Source: Pholis gunnellus
Taxonomy: Eukaryota > Chordata > Actinopteri > Perciformes > Pholidae
Length of the DNA stretch: 64,000 nt
Direction: 5' to 3'
Assembly: GCA_910591455.2 (NCBI GenBank)
Contig: OU342818.1
Location: 17,757,321 to 17,821,320 of the forward strand
Shown: in pieces, positions 39,281-51,200 of the stretch
Layout: each line of letters begins with the position of its first letter
How positions within the stretch are numbered: the first letter of the stretch is position 1
The notes under the pieces: model-generated
The model's input: the letters and a program-made list of their open reading frames with translations, nothing else
Databases searched by the model: none
What the model was told of the DNA's origin: nothing
Program-made: the position numbers and the translations under genes

Positions 39281-42200
39281 CAGCGCACGTGCCCAATGAC
39301 TACTTTGCAGTCATTAATTAGGTATGAGAGAAGCTCTTTTTGTGTCAGCAGGGTTAGGTGCCACTGTGACTCAATGAGTGCTTGTCAGGAAGGGTCTATC
39401 AAAACCATGCTAGTGTTGCTGTCGTTTATGTGGCTGTGAGAAATCAAAAGGGGTAAATACATGTGGCAACTGTGGGCAAAACATATCTATTACATGTTTC
39501 TACGTTTGCTTTATTAAGATGGTGGTACGGTGGATAATAGACAAAAACTCACAATCTGAATATTTCTTTAGTTACATAAACTAATAATTTGGCCATTGTG
39601 ATTACTTAAAACAACCACACAAATTCAATCAAATGATATATTATATCAGCTTCTTTAAGAACGCATAAAAAAATACATTACACAATGTCATAAAGACAGT
39701 AATTACACTAGAGTTTAATCAACTTCTCACATCTTTATAATGATTACAGATATGTGAAAATCACAGTATTTCTTTGGTTCTTCCTTTTCACCTTCAATTT
39801 CAATAAAGACCTGCGGACTTACGTTCTCCTGTGTCAAGTCATTGATATTTGTAGATATTGCTTGGAGCCAGTCGGTGCTTTCTGCAGCAGTGCAAAATTG
39901 AAGAATATTGGCGCTGGCTCCATCCAAGGTGAAGACTTCAAAACAGTTGGAGCTGGAGGAGAGAAGAGGTCAAGATTACACAGGCGAGGTGAAGATTGAA
40001 AGACACATTGCGCTAAGTGAGGCTTGAGCTGCTCGTTACTTCTGTCGTTACTTTAGGCGTGTAAGACTTGGGCTGCATTACACGCAGTGAAACTTCTTAC
40101 ATGAGCTTGATGGGCTTTTGACAACTAGTTATAAAAATGTCTTCACAACCGATCCTCTGGAGAGGCACTTGAGTCCTTAAAATCCTGAGAATGATCTGAT
40201 CACAACCTTTCTGTGATAAGGTTACAACTGTTTTTTAAGATGTAATGTCCCTACAAGAATAAAGTATGACTCAGCTACTTGCTCCAATTAAAAGGAAAAA
40301 TAAGTTATCTGCGTCTCACAGTGCCCTTGAATATAATGTAAAGTTGTAGATTAAGTCAAAAGCTTAAAGAAATAGTTCCGCATTTCAGGAAAATATGAGG
40401 ATTATATTATTTTACTGTGCATGTTATTTTGTATTTGGTATCGTTGGAGGACGTTTTGGGGGGATTCTGTCATCTCTGTGATGCGCCTCCGACACACAAT
40501 TGGATTCCTCAGTAGATGGGGTGTTGATGAGGACGTCTAAAGAGAGAAATCGCACTCATCAGCTGTTTTTTTGACATTTCATTTCCGTGCATTTCTACGC
40601 CGCTGATACATTTGGCCTCAGAGATAGTCGTTGCGTAACACGGTAGCACTTTTTATGTGATGGTTAAGCGATCCCATTCGACGGAGTGGAGACTTTGCAA
40701 CATTAGGGGGAATGAGTAAAGGCTCGAACAAATGTTGAACATAGGGTAGTGCACATGAGAAGCGGGGAGATGTTGTGGAGGTACGTGAGGTGAAGGCTGA
40801 TAAACGTAAACAATAGAAGGAACCGAAAGCAGTGTGAGGGCGGAAATTGTCTAAAAAATTGTTCTCCTTTCAAAACACACAGACACACACACACACACAC
40901 ACACACACTCAGCAGCTCCTCAAGGTTGGACGTTACAAAGTCAGCATTCCTAACAAATCCTCTGGTGAGCATGACTTTCACACTGTATCTACAATCGGCT
41001 TGTTAAAATCGTATGTTCCGCTGGCTGTGTACTGACCCAGCGGCTCTCCAGGGGTGATTTTCACTGGACTTAAATTATTATTTTATTAAATAATGGGGCA
41101 AATTCTTTCCGTGTCAGTTGTGCCTGACCCAAATTAGCTTTATGCTGCAATTTGCACAGCTGTAAACCATCACTAATAGATGTTCGGAATTCTTTTTTTC
41201 GATGATTTGTCTTGCAAGGCATCTCTCTTCTTCTCTTTTATTGAGAACTGCAGAGATAAAGTGAGCAACTGATGAAATTACATTAGACAGTATCTACAGT
41301 ATATCGGTTAGATCCCTTTGAATTAATGCAAACCCTTTGAGGGCATGCAGTAATGGGGATGAGGGTGGAATGAGAAGAAGGGATGAGAGTGCAGTGAATG
41401 AAGAGCTCCAAAGGCAGAGATTAATCAAAGTGACAGACAGCTGGCGGATCAATGTCATGAGAACACAACCCTGTCACCTTCAGTGAGCAGAACTGAAATC
41501 CTCACTGAGAGATTTGATCTAGGGGGAGGGAGATTCTTTCTCACATTTGCACCGCTCCCAACGGCACAAACTACTGCTGACTAGGCAGTAATAAACCCAT
41601 TGAGATGGACCAGCGTCTTATCACCTGGACAACATGCATGAAAAATATTGGGGGGGAATCCAGCTGTATAGTTATAACGGCAATGAGAGGGAAAATGTGC
41701 CATGTTTACTGATTAGTGACGCAGGGAAATGGAAAAGCTTTGGGGAAATTTGTTTTTACCATAATTAATGACAGAGACAGGTTTGCTTTTGAATCAATGA
41801 CACTGATCAAACTAGTAACACACAGCTGAAATAAAGACAGGACTGGATCATAAAAGTCTTCCATCATATTCTTGTCATTAATTCCAATATAACTGATGGC
41901 TAATATATGCAAAAGGCTGCATTCATTTGCAAGTTTCTATACCTTTTAACCCTTGTCAGTATGGACAGCTCGAACAAAAAGCCTCACTGTCAGTGCCTGG
42001 TCTGACAACGCAGTGTTGCCTGGAGAATCGGTGCAAAGGAAGGAAACAAGGCCTGCTCTCTGCTTTTTCACTGTCAGCTAGTCATGTAGCCTTGTTTACA
42101 GACTCCTTTTTTATACATGAACAAAAATCAATTCCCCAGTAAATTGTGTAATTGAGAGAAAAAACATTGAGAAAAACTATTTGTCATCCCACCTGGGACC

Positions 42201-45200
42201 ATATGTACAAGCAAGGATTACTAAAACATTGTATGAGGTTACAGATATTACAACATGGTCTGCAGAGTCCACATCAACATTAGCTGAGTCAACAACACCT
42301 AACTGCCGGAGCCGGAGAGCTAACTTGCCTGGTTAGCGTTAGCCTCTCTCTGTTCTGGTGACTCACCCTGATATTTGGTTCAGTAAAAAGTTATTGAGGA
42401 GGGAAAACATAGCAAACTTCTTAGCTCAGAAAGCTAACGGACAATTAGCAAACGTGTTGGCTTAGTTTGGTTGCTAACAGGACAAATATACAGTGTATTC
42501 AAAAGACACATTTGCACCATTGACTCCTGTCTAATAACTGTCTGCAAACCGATGCTCTGTTGCTTTCTGGTGCACCACAGCTAAAAAGCTACGCTAGCTT
42601 CCTGCGTTTTGGACTCTCCGCCTCTACGCCCCATGGATGTATAAAGAGCACTGGATACAGCGTCGGAGGCGAAGCTCCGTTGATTCCTATAAAAGTTAAT
42701 CTGTGGCGCATGAAGCAAAAAAAAGTTTGAATTCTGAGTGTAGTAATCAGATGAAAATACCCGGATCTTCCGCATTATGGGGCCCATAGCGCACCAGCGT
42801 TTCCGTTAACCTCCCAGCCCGAAGCTATTGATGTGTCGAACTTGGAAGTTGAAATTATCTGCTGCGTTACATGCGTAACGTGCCCAATTTAGGACCATGG
42901 GAAAAAGTATTTTGAGGATCCATGACATCATATGACGGATCCATAAATGGCAAATCCGCCATTCGGCCACTATGTAAAGTTTGCTCCAAAGTTTGGCGCT
43001 CTTACTGGGGGCTTTCTCCTCCCCCTCAAAAGGTCAGCACTGTCAAGACAGCTTGCTATTGGTCAAAGGTGCTAATCTGCTTGAGACCAAAGGTAAACGT
43101 GGCGCGTAAGAATCACACAGGTTCATTTTGTCCCTGGGATGAATCGATTTTGCCTCTAAATTCACAATATTACAGTCTGGTGCTAGCAGACCTTTATAGA
43201 GAAATAACACATCACAACAAATATGTGTTTCTATGCTTCTTCCAGAGCTCAAACTGTAACAAAACCACTGACATGAAAAATTAGTAGGCACACATGTCTA
43301 CTTGAAATTAAGGAGTGGTCAATAGAGAATGTTTATTTTTACTTATTTATAAACCAGTCAGAGGAAAAATTAAATGCAATGGGTCCAATATATAAGATTC
43401 TCACCATTAATTTAAAATAAACAAATAAAATAGAAAGTAACTAAGTAAGAAAGAAATAATTGAAGTTCCTTTGCTAGTCTGCTAACCGGGAAAATGTGAA
43501 AAGATCCAATGTTTGTACAGCAGAGGTTCTTCATTGCTCGGCTCCCTCTCCCCTAATCTCACAACTGTTATCTCTCGTCGTTCATGTAAGCAAGAGATAC
43601 AATTCCCTTGTGTTCTGGCAAATGTGAAAGGCAATAGAATTATCAGTGTTGAAGGTATAAAGCCACAGCAACTTTCAGTTGTAGTCTGTAGCTGTGTTCT
43701 AATCAAGTTCAAACAGTTTTTTACTACACAATATTTTGTATACGTCACTCATAAAATGACACATTTTAATCGTCGGATCACGACACTATATTAAGAACAG
43801 AAATGATAAATGATATAAACAAACAAACAATAGGTCTCACCACGTTCCTCTGAGATCATCTTGTCAAAGATTCTCAGCTGTTGACCCCCGTTAAGATCCA
43901 CCGTGATCTGATCTGTATTTGTGCATCCTGATATACCCATGTCGGCCATGTTTTGCAGAGCAAACTCTTGATATTGACGTGCTCGCTACCTCCAGGGCTC
44001 CTTATTGACTGAACTCCATGCTATTCCAGATTCAGCACTGGGTTGTCAGGGTTTAGTGCGACTAAGCTCCAAATCTCATCAATACACTCCTTCAATATTT
44101 CTTACTCTGCGGCAAAGCAGTCATTAAACTGTTGATTGGACTTAACATCTGGCAGAATTAGTATTACAGGATTGTTGCTTTATCCAAATAAAGCCTGGAG
44201 GCTGAGGGGAAGTCTGAGGTATGTGAGCAGTCATGTGGGCTGTGCTACAGATGAAAAGCTTCATCCTTACTGACCGCCAGAAGCAGTGCGTTATCACTGT
44301 ATGTCTTCCGTCCTTCACGGGGTCCTTCCTTTTCCATCTTCTTGCTTATGCAGGTTACCTGCTGTGGTAGAGTCTGTTACTATTGTCACAACCCGGCTCT
44401 TAGGCCATGACAAATATGGACAAGACACAGGTGGTGGTGGTAAATTAACGTATTTATTGTTAACAAAATAGAAAGTAATTACCTTTGTGAAGTGTGTCGG
44501 TCAGTATATCAGTAGTGTGAGCATGGATGTGTGTGGGATGAAGTGTGGGGTGTTGTCAGCAAAACCAAAGAAGACCAAACCAAAGTATAATCGGCAGCCA
44601 CTGGCAGAGATCACTCCAAGTATGTCAGAGCACGACCAGGGCAGAGCAACACTGGAGCAGGGCTTTTATGCTCCAGAACCAGGTGCTCTGCATCAGGCAA
44701 TCAGCCACGATGTTAGAGGCGGGGTCGTCACACCCCCCCCCCCTTAAAGTCGGTGTCCCCAGGGGATCACCGGCATGCCAGCCAGCCCACAGAGCAGAAC
44801 TAAACCCAACAAAAAAAAAAAACAGCACAACCTACGGCCATTGTACACACTACCCTTCCTCTAGCTCCCCACCCAATCATCTGCAACCTCGAATAGAACA
44901 ATACAACATGAAGTTGGAATGTCACACTGGTGACTAGCCAATATATAGGTGAGAGACCAAGCAATTTGCCCAATTTACAACGTGCTTCCAAATTACCCCA
45001 AACGCCCACCTTAGAGACCACGATCAGGCTCTGCACGTTGGTCACACAACTTCTCCATCTCACTCCGAGACACAGACGACCCCCCCCGTGCCATACTTCC
45101 AGCCACCAACAAAATACGTCCAAAACCATTCACGTAGTCAACTGTGAGACTCACTGGCAACTCAGTACCAACACAACCACCTTTCAGCCCTGCCAAGAGA

Positions 45201-48200
45201 CCCCACACAGAATGTCCAAAGATCAACACCTTTGGGCTGACGCCTGTACCCTCATGTACGCCCTCCCTCGCAGCCAACATCAACCATGGAAGCCCCTTTA
45301 CTACCTCACTGTGTGACAGTGACACAGGAAGTTCAGACAGAGGTGGGACCCCCAAAACTATCCCAACCGTGTCGTCAGATGACACATCAGGGTCCGATTT
45401 GCCCATAGCACGTGCACCTTCGCAGGATGCAAAGACCTCTGGCAGCACTCTGGAGCTCTCGTCAGACACAAAAACAATTGGACAACATGTGATCACTGGT
45501 TCCGGAGGAGTGTCAGTCCACACTCTACTACCCGCCAAGCCGTTGCCCAAAATAAAGTGTATACCTTCGATCGGTAATGCCGGACGCACCCCAACAGCCA
45601 CCTCACCCTTAACCAGCTCACAGTCAAGCACCATCTTATGCAAAGGAACAGGGAGAACCTCCAATCCCATCCCACGACTGAGAACACAGTCACCAGTATC
45701 CTCAGACAAAGGCAAAACAGAGCCCAAAATGTAGGAATCATAGGCACCGGTATCCCTCAAGATTGTAACCGGGACCTTCACCTCACTTCCTACCAGTGAC
45801 ACAAATCCACCGCGTACGAAAGGAGCATAGGCTGCCAAAACATCCTGGCCACAAGAGTGAGATTGAAGCCCATCAGCAACACCGCCGTTGTCTTTAACCG
45901 TAGCGACACAAGCAGCCGGCCAAACCTTAGTTCTCCCGCCGTTCGTTTTAGCCTGTAACACCGGACAATCCGCCTTCCAATGTCCTTCCTCCCGACAATA
46001 GTTACAAGTATCACTATTGTCAAAGTTGACACCCGTTTTAAGATCCGATCCAAAAAATCCAACCGTCTTTGACCGCATCTCACGCGAACCTGCGTCAAAA
46101 CCACTCCCCCGCACACCAAAACCACCGCGAGCCACAGGACACTCTCTGAAGCTGCTCTTATGAAGCAACACGTGCTCATCAGCCGTCACAGCCGCCTCAG
46201 CAGCGGTCGTGATCTCCCGTTCAATGATATATGTTGCAATACGATCTGGAAGACCACTTTTAAACTGCTCCAAAACCATCAAATCACACAAATCGTCAAA
46301 AGTCGTCACACCAAGTGCAGTTACCCATCGCTTAAAGTGCGTCGATAGGTCCCTTACCAGCTCTACATAGGTGCGACCACATTTCTTCTCAGAAGACCTA
46401 AAACGCTGGCGATACGCTTCTGGCACCAGCTCATACACCTTAAGCACAGCACTCTTTACTTTAGAATAGCTAGAGCTATCCTCCAGACTCAAAGAAGAAT
46501 ACGCTTCCTGTGCTTTCCCTGAGAGGACACACTGAAGCATAAGCGCACAGTCCGCATCGTGCCAGTTCCTAGCCTGAGCTACCCGTTCAAACAACAAAAA
46601 AAAGGTGTCCGGATCCCTCTCATTAAACGGCGGTAACCAACGCAAATTACTAACGTCAAAGCGGTCCCCAGCAGACCTGGACACCCGCTCGCCCAGACCC
46701 TCACCGGACAACAAGCCATCTCTGACCAGAGACAAACGATATTTCTCCAGCTCTATCTTCGCCGTCTCTGATTCCTGGCGGATTTTCTCCAATTCTATCT
46801 GTTTTTTGACTTCCAATTCATGTCTCACTCTGTCATGTTCCAGCTCAGAGTCACGTTTAATTTTGTCATGTTCCATCTGCAACATCAGAATCTCCTTCTG
46901 TTGCTCAAACGATAGCCCAAGAGTCTGAAATGATAGAGCAGAAGGAATCGGAGACGGCTCTTGTTTACCCCCAGACATAATTCCTATCTCTGCCAACTTA
47001 GACGATATAGCATATCTAATGTTCTCCTTGATACGCTTATCTCCTACAACCACCACCGAATAATGCTCTGCAATCAAGAGCAACTGCTCTTTCGTGCATG
47101 TATCCAGGGACTCCTGAGACGGAGCGGCAATGAACGCCTCCACCACAGACATTTCCACTATTCAGAACGACGACGACACAACGAGCAAAACTACGTTTCT
47201 GCACACAGCCGAACCAGATAGATGCCACAGCGCTTGCCCTTGTACGCAATGAGGAGCAATCCTCACCTCGGTTTGGAGTCCCCCAGCTATCTAAAGATCA
47301 ACCCAGGTAACTAAGCTCCTCCCTAGTCTTCATGCAGCTACTTGTGGTGGGTATTTATGCACTGAAGACCGCTGGTTTAGCAGAGCGACTAGCAAGCTAG
47401 CAACTCTCCTGAAACCACGGCCATGCTCCCAAGCAAGCTTCAACCACGTTCGCCACAGCACTACCCCAAACCAGCTCAACGAACCCAAAGGGGAACGTCG
47501 CTACAGCCTACAAGGGAAAACTCCGCACCACCTTGACAGAAAACGCACAGAGCAACCCGCAGGAGTCATCTGGCCCGCTGCAGCACAAACACAACCACGA
47601 ACCTCCTCTCTTCACGAAGTCCGGGCAAAACAGACTACAAAACAAATCCCATGCGGAAAACACGCAACTCACCCCGTAGGTCTATCCCCAAACCGCTGTC
47701 CGATCCCTCAAATCGATCCCTCCACGAGCAGCTCCACTCCACCGCCCAGCTGACCTAAACGCTAAGCCCCAGCACAAGACGGGAAAAAAGACGGACGAGC
47801 CCCCAATTTGTCACAACCCGGCTCTTAGGCCATGACAAATATGGACAAGACACAGGTGGTGGTGGTAAATTAACGTATTTATTGTTAACAAAATAGAAAG
47901 TAATTACCTTTGTGAAGTGTGTCGGTCAGTATATCAGTAGTGTGAGCATGGATGTGTGTGGGATGAAGTGTGGGGTGTTGTCAGCAAAACCAAAGAAGAC
48001 CAAACCAAAGTATAATCGGCAGCCACTGGCAGAGATCACTCCAAGTATGTCAGAGCACGACCAGGGCAGAGCAACACTGGAGCAGGGCTTTTATGCTCCA
48101 GAACCAGGTGCTCTGCATCAGGCAATCAGCCACGATGTTAGAGGCGGGGTCGTCACACTATATACACAGTTTCCTATAGTGTAACTGTTTTTAGCAGCTA

Positions 48201-51200
48201 GCAGAGTGCTCTTGCTCAGGCTAACTTGGGGCTAATTTGACAGCTCGCTCCCCTCACACTGTATACTATACACTGTATAGACTGTATCGTGTCCTGGCCT
48301 GTTTTATATTTGCTTTAATAGTTTTGTTTTGGTGTACTTACTTTCTAAAGTTATAAAGAACGCTGCTCACTGACTCAACAGTACATCAATCAATCAAAAT
48401 ACATTTTTCAATGTGCCTTTATGGTTCCTTTAGATGCTTGTCGTCCTATTCATAATGATGGTGATTATAAGTGCTATTATAGCTACCGACGTAATTACTA
48501 TAATTATCAATGATCCGACATGCGTTTGGCATGCTCCACCTCTATTCTTTTGTACCATAAGGATTTTAGTACAAGTGTAACCACAGGTTTAAATGTCAGC
48601 TGCTTTAGAGCGGACAGACGTGACAAACATGTTGATCTGGAGTTGCTGTGCTGGAGCTGAATACAACCTTTCACCTGTAGGACATTTCCTACAGTACAGA
48701 CTCTATACTGTCTCTATATCAGGATATGAAAAATCTCGAGGAGATATTTAGCCATCATTGTCTCTTTTGAGCGGTTTGACTGGGTCCGTGACCCTTGGAG
48801 TTCATGTGCACTGGAAAGCGCAAAAGACTTGCCACTGCTGATGCAGGAGCAACTGGCAGACACCGAGAAAGATTGCACATTAAAAATTAAATTTGAAGAC
48901 ACAGCTTTGGACCAGGTTTAGATATCCCTGGAGAAGGAGTACCCAATATTTCTAAGTAGCGCCAATGCAGTTCTGCTGCCCTAGTCCCTGGCTTATATGT
49001 GTGAACCAGGAGCTCAGTGACAGCTTCTCATCCATCCCTGCATGAATAGGGCGGTTGTGTGCATCCTCAGGCTTCCCATGAATAGTAAGCACATTTATGC
49101 ATTTTGTACTCTGTCTCTTTCTCTCATAACAACCACTTGTGTCTGTGTGTGTCTGTGTGTGTCTGTGTGTGCGTGTGCGTGGGCCATCGGAAGGATGTTA
49201 AGTGTTACTACATTATAAACAGGGGTGACTTGACATTTTTCTAAAGGGTGCCGCGACTGGAAAAAAAAAAGAAGGTTGAGAAACGCTGGTACAGAGTGTG
49301 GCGTTTTACCTTTTCATGGGCAGCTGCCTGTGGCTTTGAATTGGATAATACCCAATGACGTGTCCAATAAACAAGTTTAATAAACATTTCTAATTAACTC
49401 TGCAGCGCACACTTCCATTGTTTATTTATCATTATGTACCTGAATCGTGCAACTAGACACACCCGAAAGAGCAGGAGACTTCTACTCCGCAAGAGTGCAG
49501 GAAATGATAAGGAAAACTGACTAAGGTGAATCATTTCTAATTTGAATAAAAGACAATTGGTAAAGATTAAATTGTGTATTTCATCCGGCTCAATATTTGC
49601 ATACAACCATGCATTGTTACTCCGTCCATAAACAAATGGCACCACTATTTAACGTTGAATATTAGTGTATTATTAAAACCAAACAGGTTGGATTTAGACC
49701 AGCAATGTTATCTAAATATAAAAAACACTTGTCAGACTTTGATAATACCAATTTTGTAATTATGTAGGAGTTGAAATAACTGAATGTGATTCAGCCTTGT
49801 ATAGTAGCATGCTATACGATATCTGAAAGTAATGGTTGCCAAATGTTAGTAGCACCGTCTGTAATTTCTGTCAAACAATCCACCTCTTCTTTGTCCCTCA
49901 CCTTAGAAATAAAACATACTGTATGCATGGAAATCGATACCAAAAAGGACAGGCATAATAATCAAATGCATTAACAAGCTCGCCCAGTGTTCTCACAGTC
50001 ACACCTTCTGAGCCTGAGCCTCACAGCTGCGGTGACCTTTTAAGCTGTTTATGCCTGCGCATAGATATTGGCATTAACGTCCCCTCGCTTAAATGAAAAG
50101 TGCTTGCTAAGCCTACAACTGTGCTCAGTGAACTCTGTACCTTGGAGGTGAATTATATCATGCTGGATTACCCTTACCTTAATTGATCTGTGCCAGCTTT
50201 GTATCTGGAGACTCTGGCCATCAACAAGGGCAGGGAGACGGCATCCAGCCAGCGCTTCTCATACTTTGGCTCATTAGCTGAGGGCGAAGGGGGTGATGGA
50301 GCCTGCGTGGAATACATGAACAATGCCAATGAGCTTCCCGCTCCTTTTGATCACGGAGGATGTGGTCCGTATGAAACACTTGCACCATTTAGATGATCAA
50401 AGAATTTGTTTCTTGACCCGGATTAATCAGTGGCAGTACGTAGACATCAAAATGAGAGCCTTTGACACTGAGAATTGCTTCAAGGGTAAAATCTGCACCT
50501 TCAACCTTGCCTAATAAATGCCTTGACCAGCTACTACTACTACACACACACCCAGATACTCCCACTGTCTTTTCACTGAGGGCTTGTCTCACCTGAGGTT
50601 GTAGAATCACTTTACAATCAACATTACAACCAGCAGCACTGTCTTAATGGCTAATTATAAAAAGTTAAATACGTTTCCTTTATTTCACAATGACACCACA
50701 GCAGTGACAGCCAGACTATATTTTCTACAGCTATGCATACAATTGAACACATAGATATTTGACCTCTTTATGACTGCTAAGGAAGCCCTAAAAAGCAAAG
50801 TGATTTTTTTTTTTTTTTGCAGGGAATGTTGGTTGAAAACAATCAAGTTTATCTCCTATGTACAAGACATCATCTCCGACACACAAGATATTATCTTATC
50901 TCACCATCTTGTAATGAAACGATCGCTCAAATACATCAAGAGTTCAGATCTTCTCCTTTTAAGACACACACACTTTGGTTTTGCTGCTATATGCTGCAGC
51001 TAGCTTTCTTAAATTGTGTATTAAGTTTCAATTTATGTTGAGGTATATGAGATTTAGTACCGTTTTTTCTATTTTTCTCTGGCTGCAATTATGGAGAAAT
51101 TTGAGGCCAAAAAAATTAATAGGTATTTTAAAAAAATGCTTCATGAAAATGACCAATGTCCAAAACTAAGATAATACAATAATGAGATAAGCAGTACTGA

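Larger units (their letters stand above)
44384..48157 (-). mobile_element. LTR retrotransposon (Ty3/Gypsy-like), internally deleted, recent
   Basis: This 3.77-kb element is bounded by two 349-bp LTRs that look identical by eye. It is flanked by CTAT (ACTAT if the terminal A is counted) on both sides. Sense direction is minus. From 5' to 3' it holds the LTR (47809-48157), a primer-binding site matching the proline-tRNA 3' end (47792-47805), one ORF (47158-45011), a polypurine tract (44733-44745) and the 3' LTR (44384-44732). Reverse transcriptase, RNase H and most of integrase are missing, so it depends on enzymes from another copy. LTR identity implies recent insertion. Confidence 0.93.
39953..50177 (-). 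other. sntg2 intron (10.2 kb) hosting an LTR retrotransposon
   Basis: Besides the retrotransposon at 44384-48157 it holds a (CA)n run at 40885-40906, GCTAAC/GTTAGC-rich sequence at 42300-42480, and a hAT-end-like phrase AGGTTGAGAAACGCTGG at 49272-49288. TCTGTGTGTG units lie at 49141-49170. Otherwise nothing is recognisable. Confidence 0.55.

Noticed and set aside
40703..40981. 92-residue minus-strand frame near the sntg2 exons
   Set aside because: It contains a CA-repeat translation, has no syntrophin similarity, and the exon phases on each side already join without it.
44487..44937. Open frames of 86 and 130 residues in the left LTR, repeated in the right LTR
   Set aside because: They lie in LTR sequence on the antisense strand and appear twice only because the LTR does.
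45144..45734. 196-residue plus-strand open frame
   Set aside because: It lies wholly antisense to the retrotransposon gag-protease-integrase ORF and has low-complexity Thr/Ser/Pro composition. It is a shadow of that ORF.
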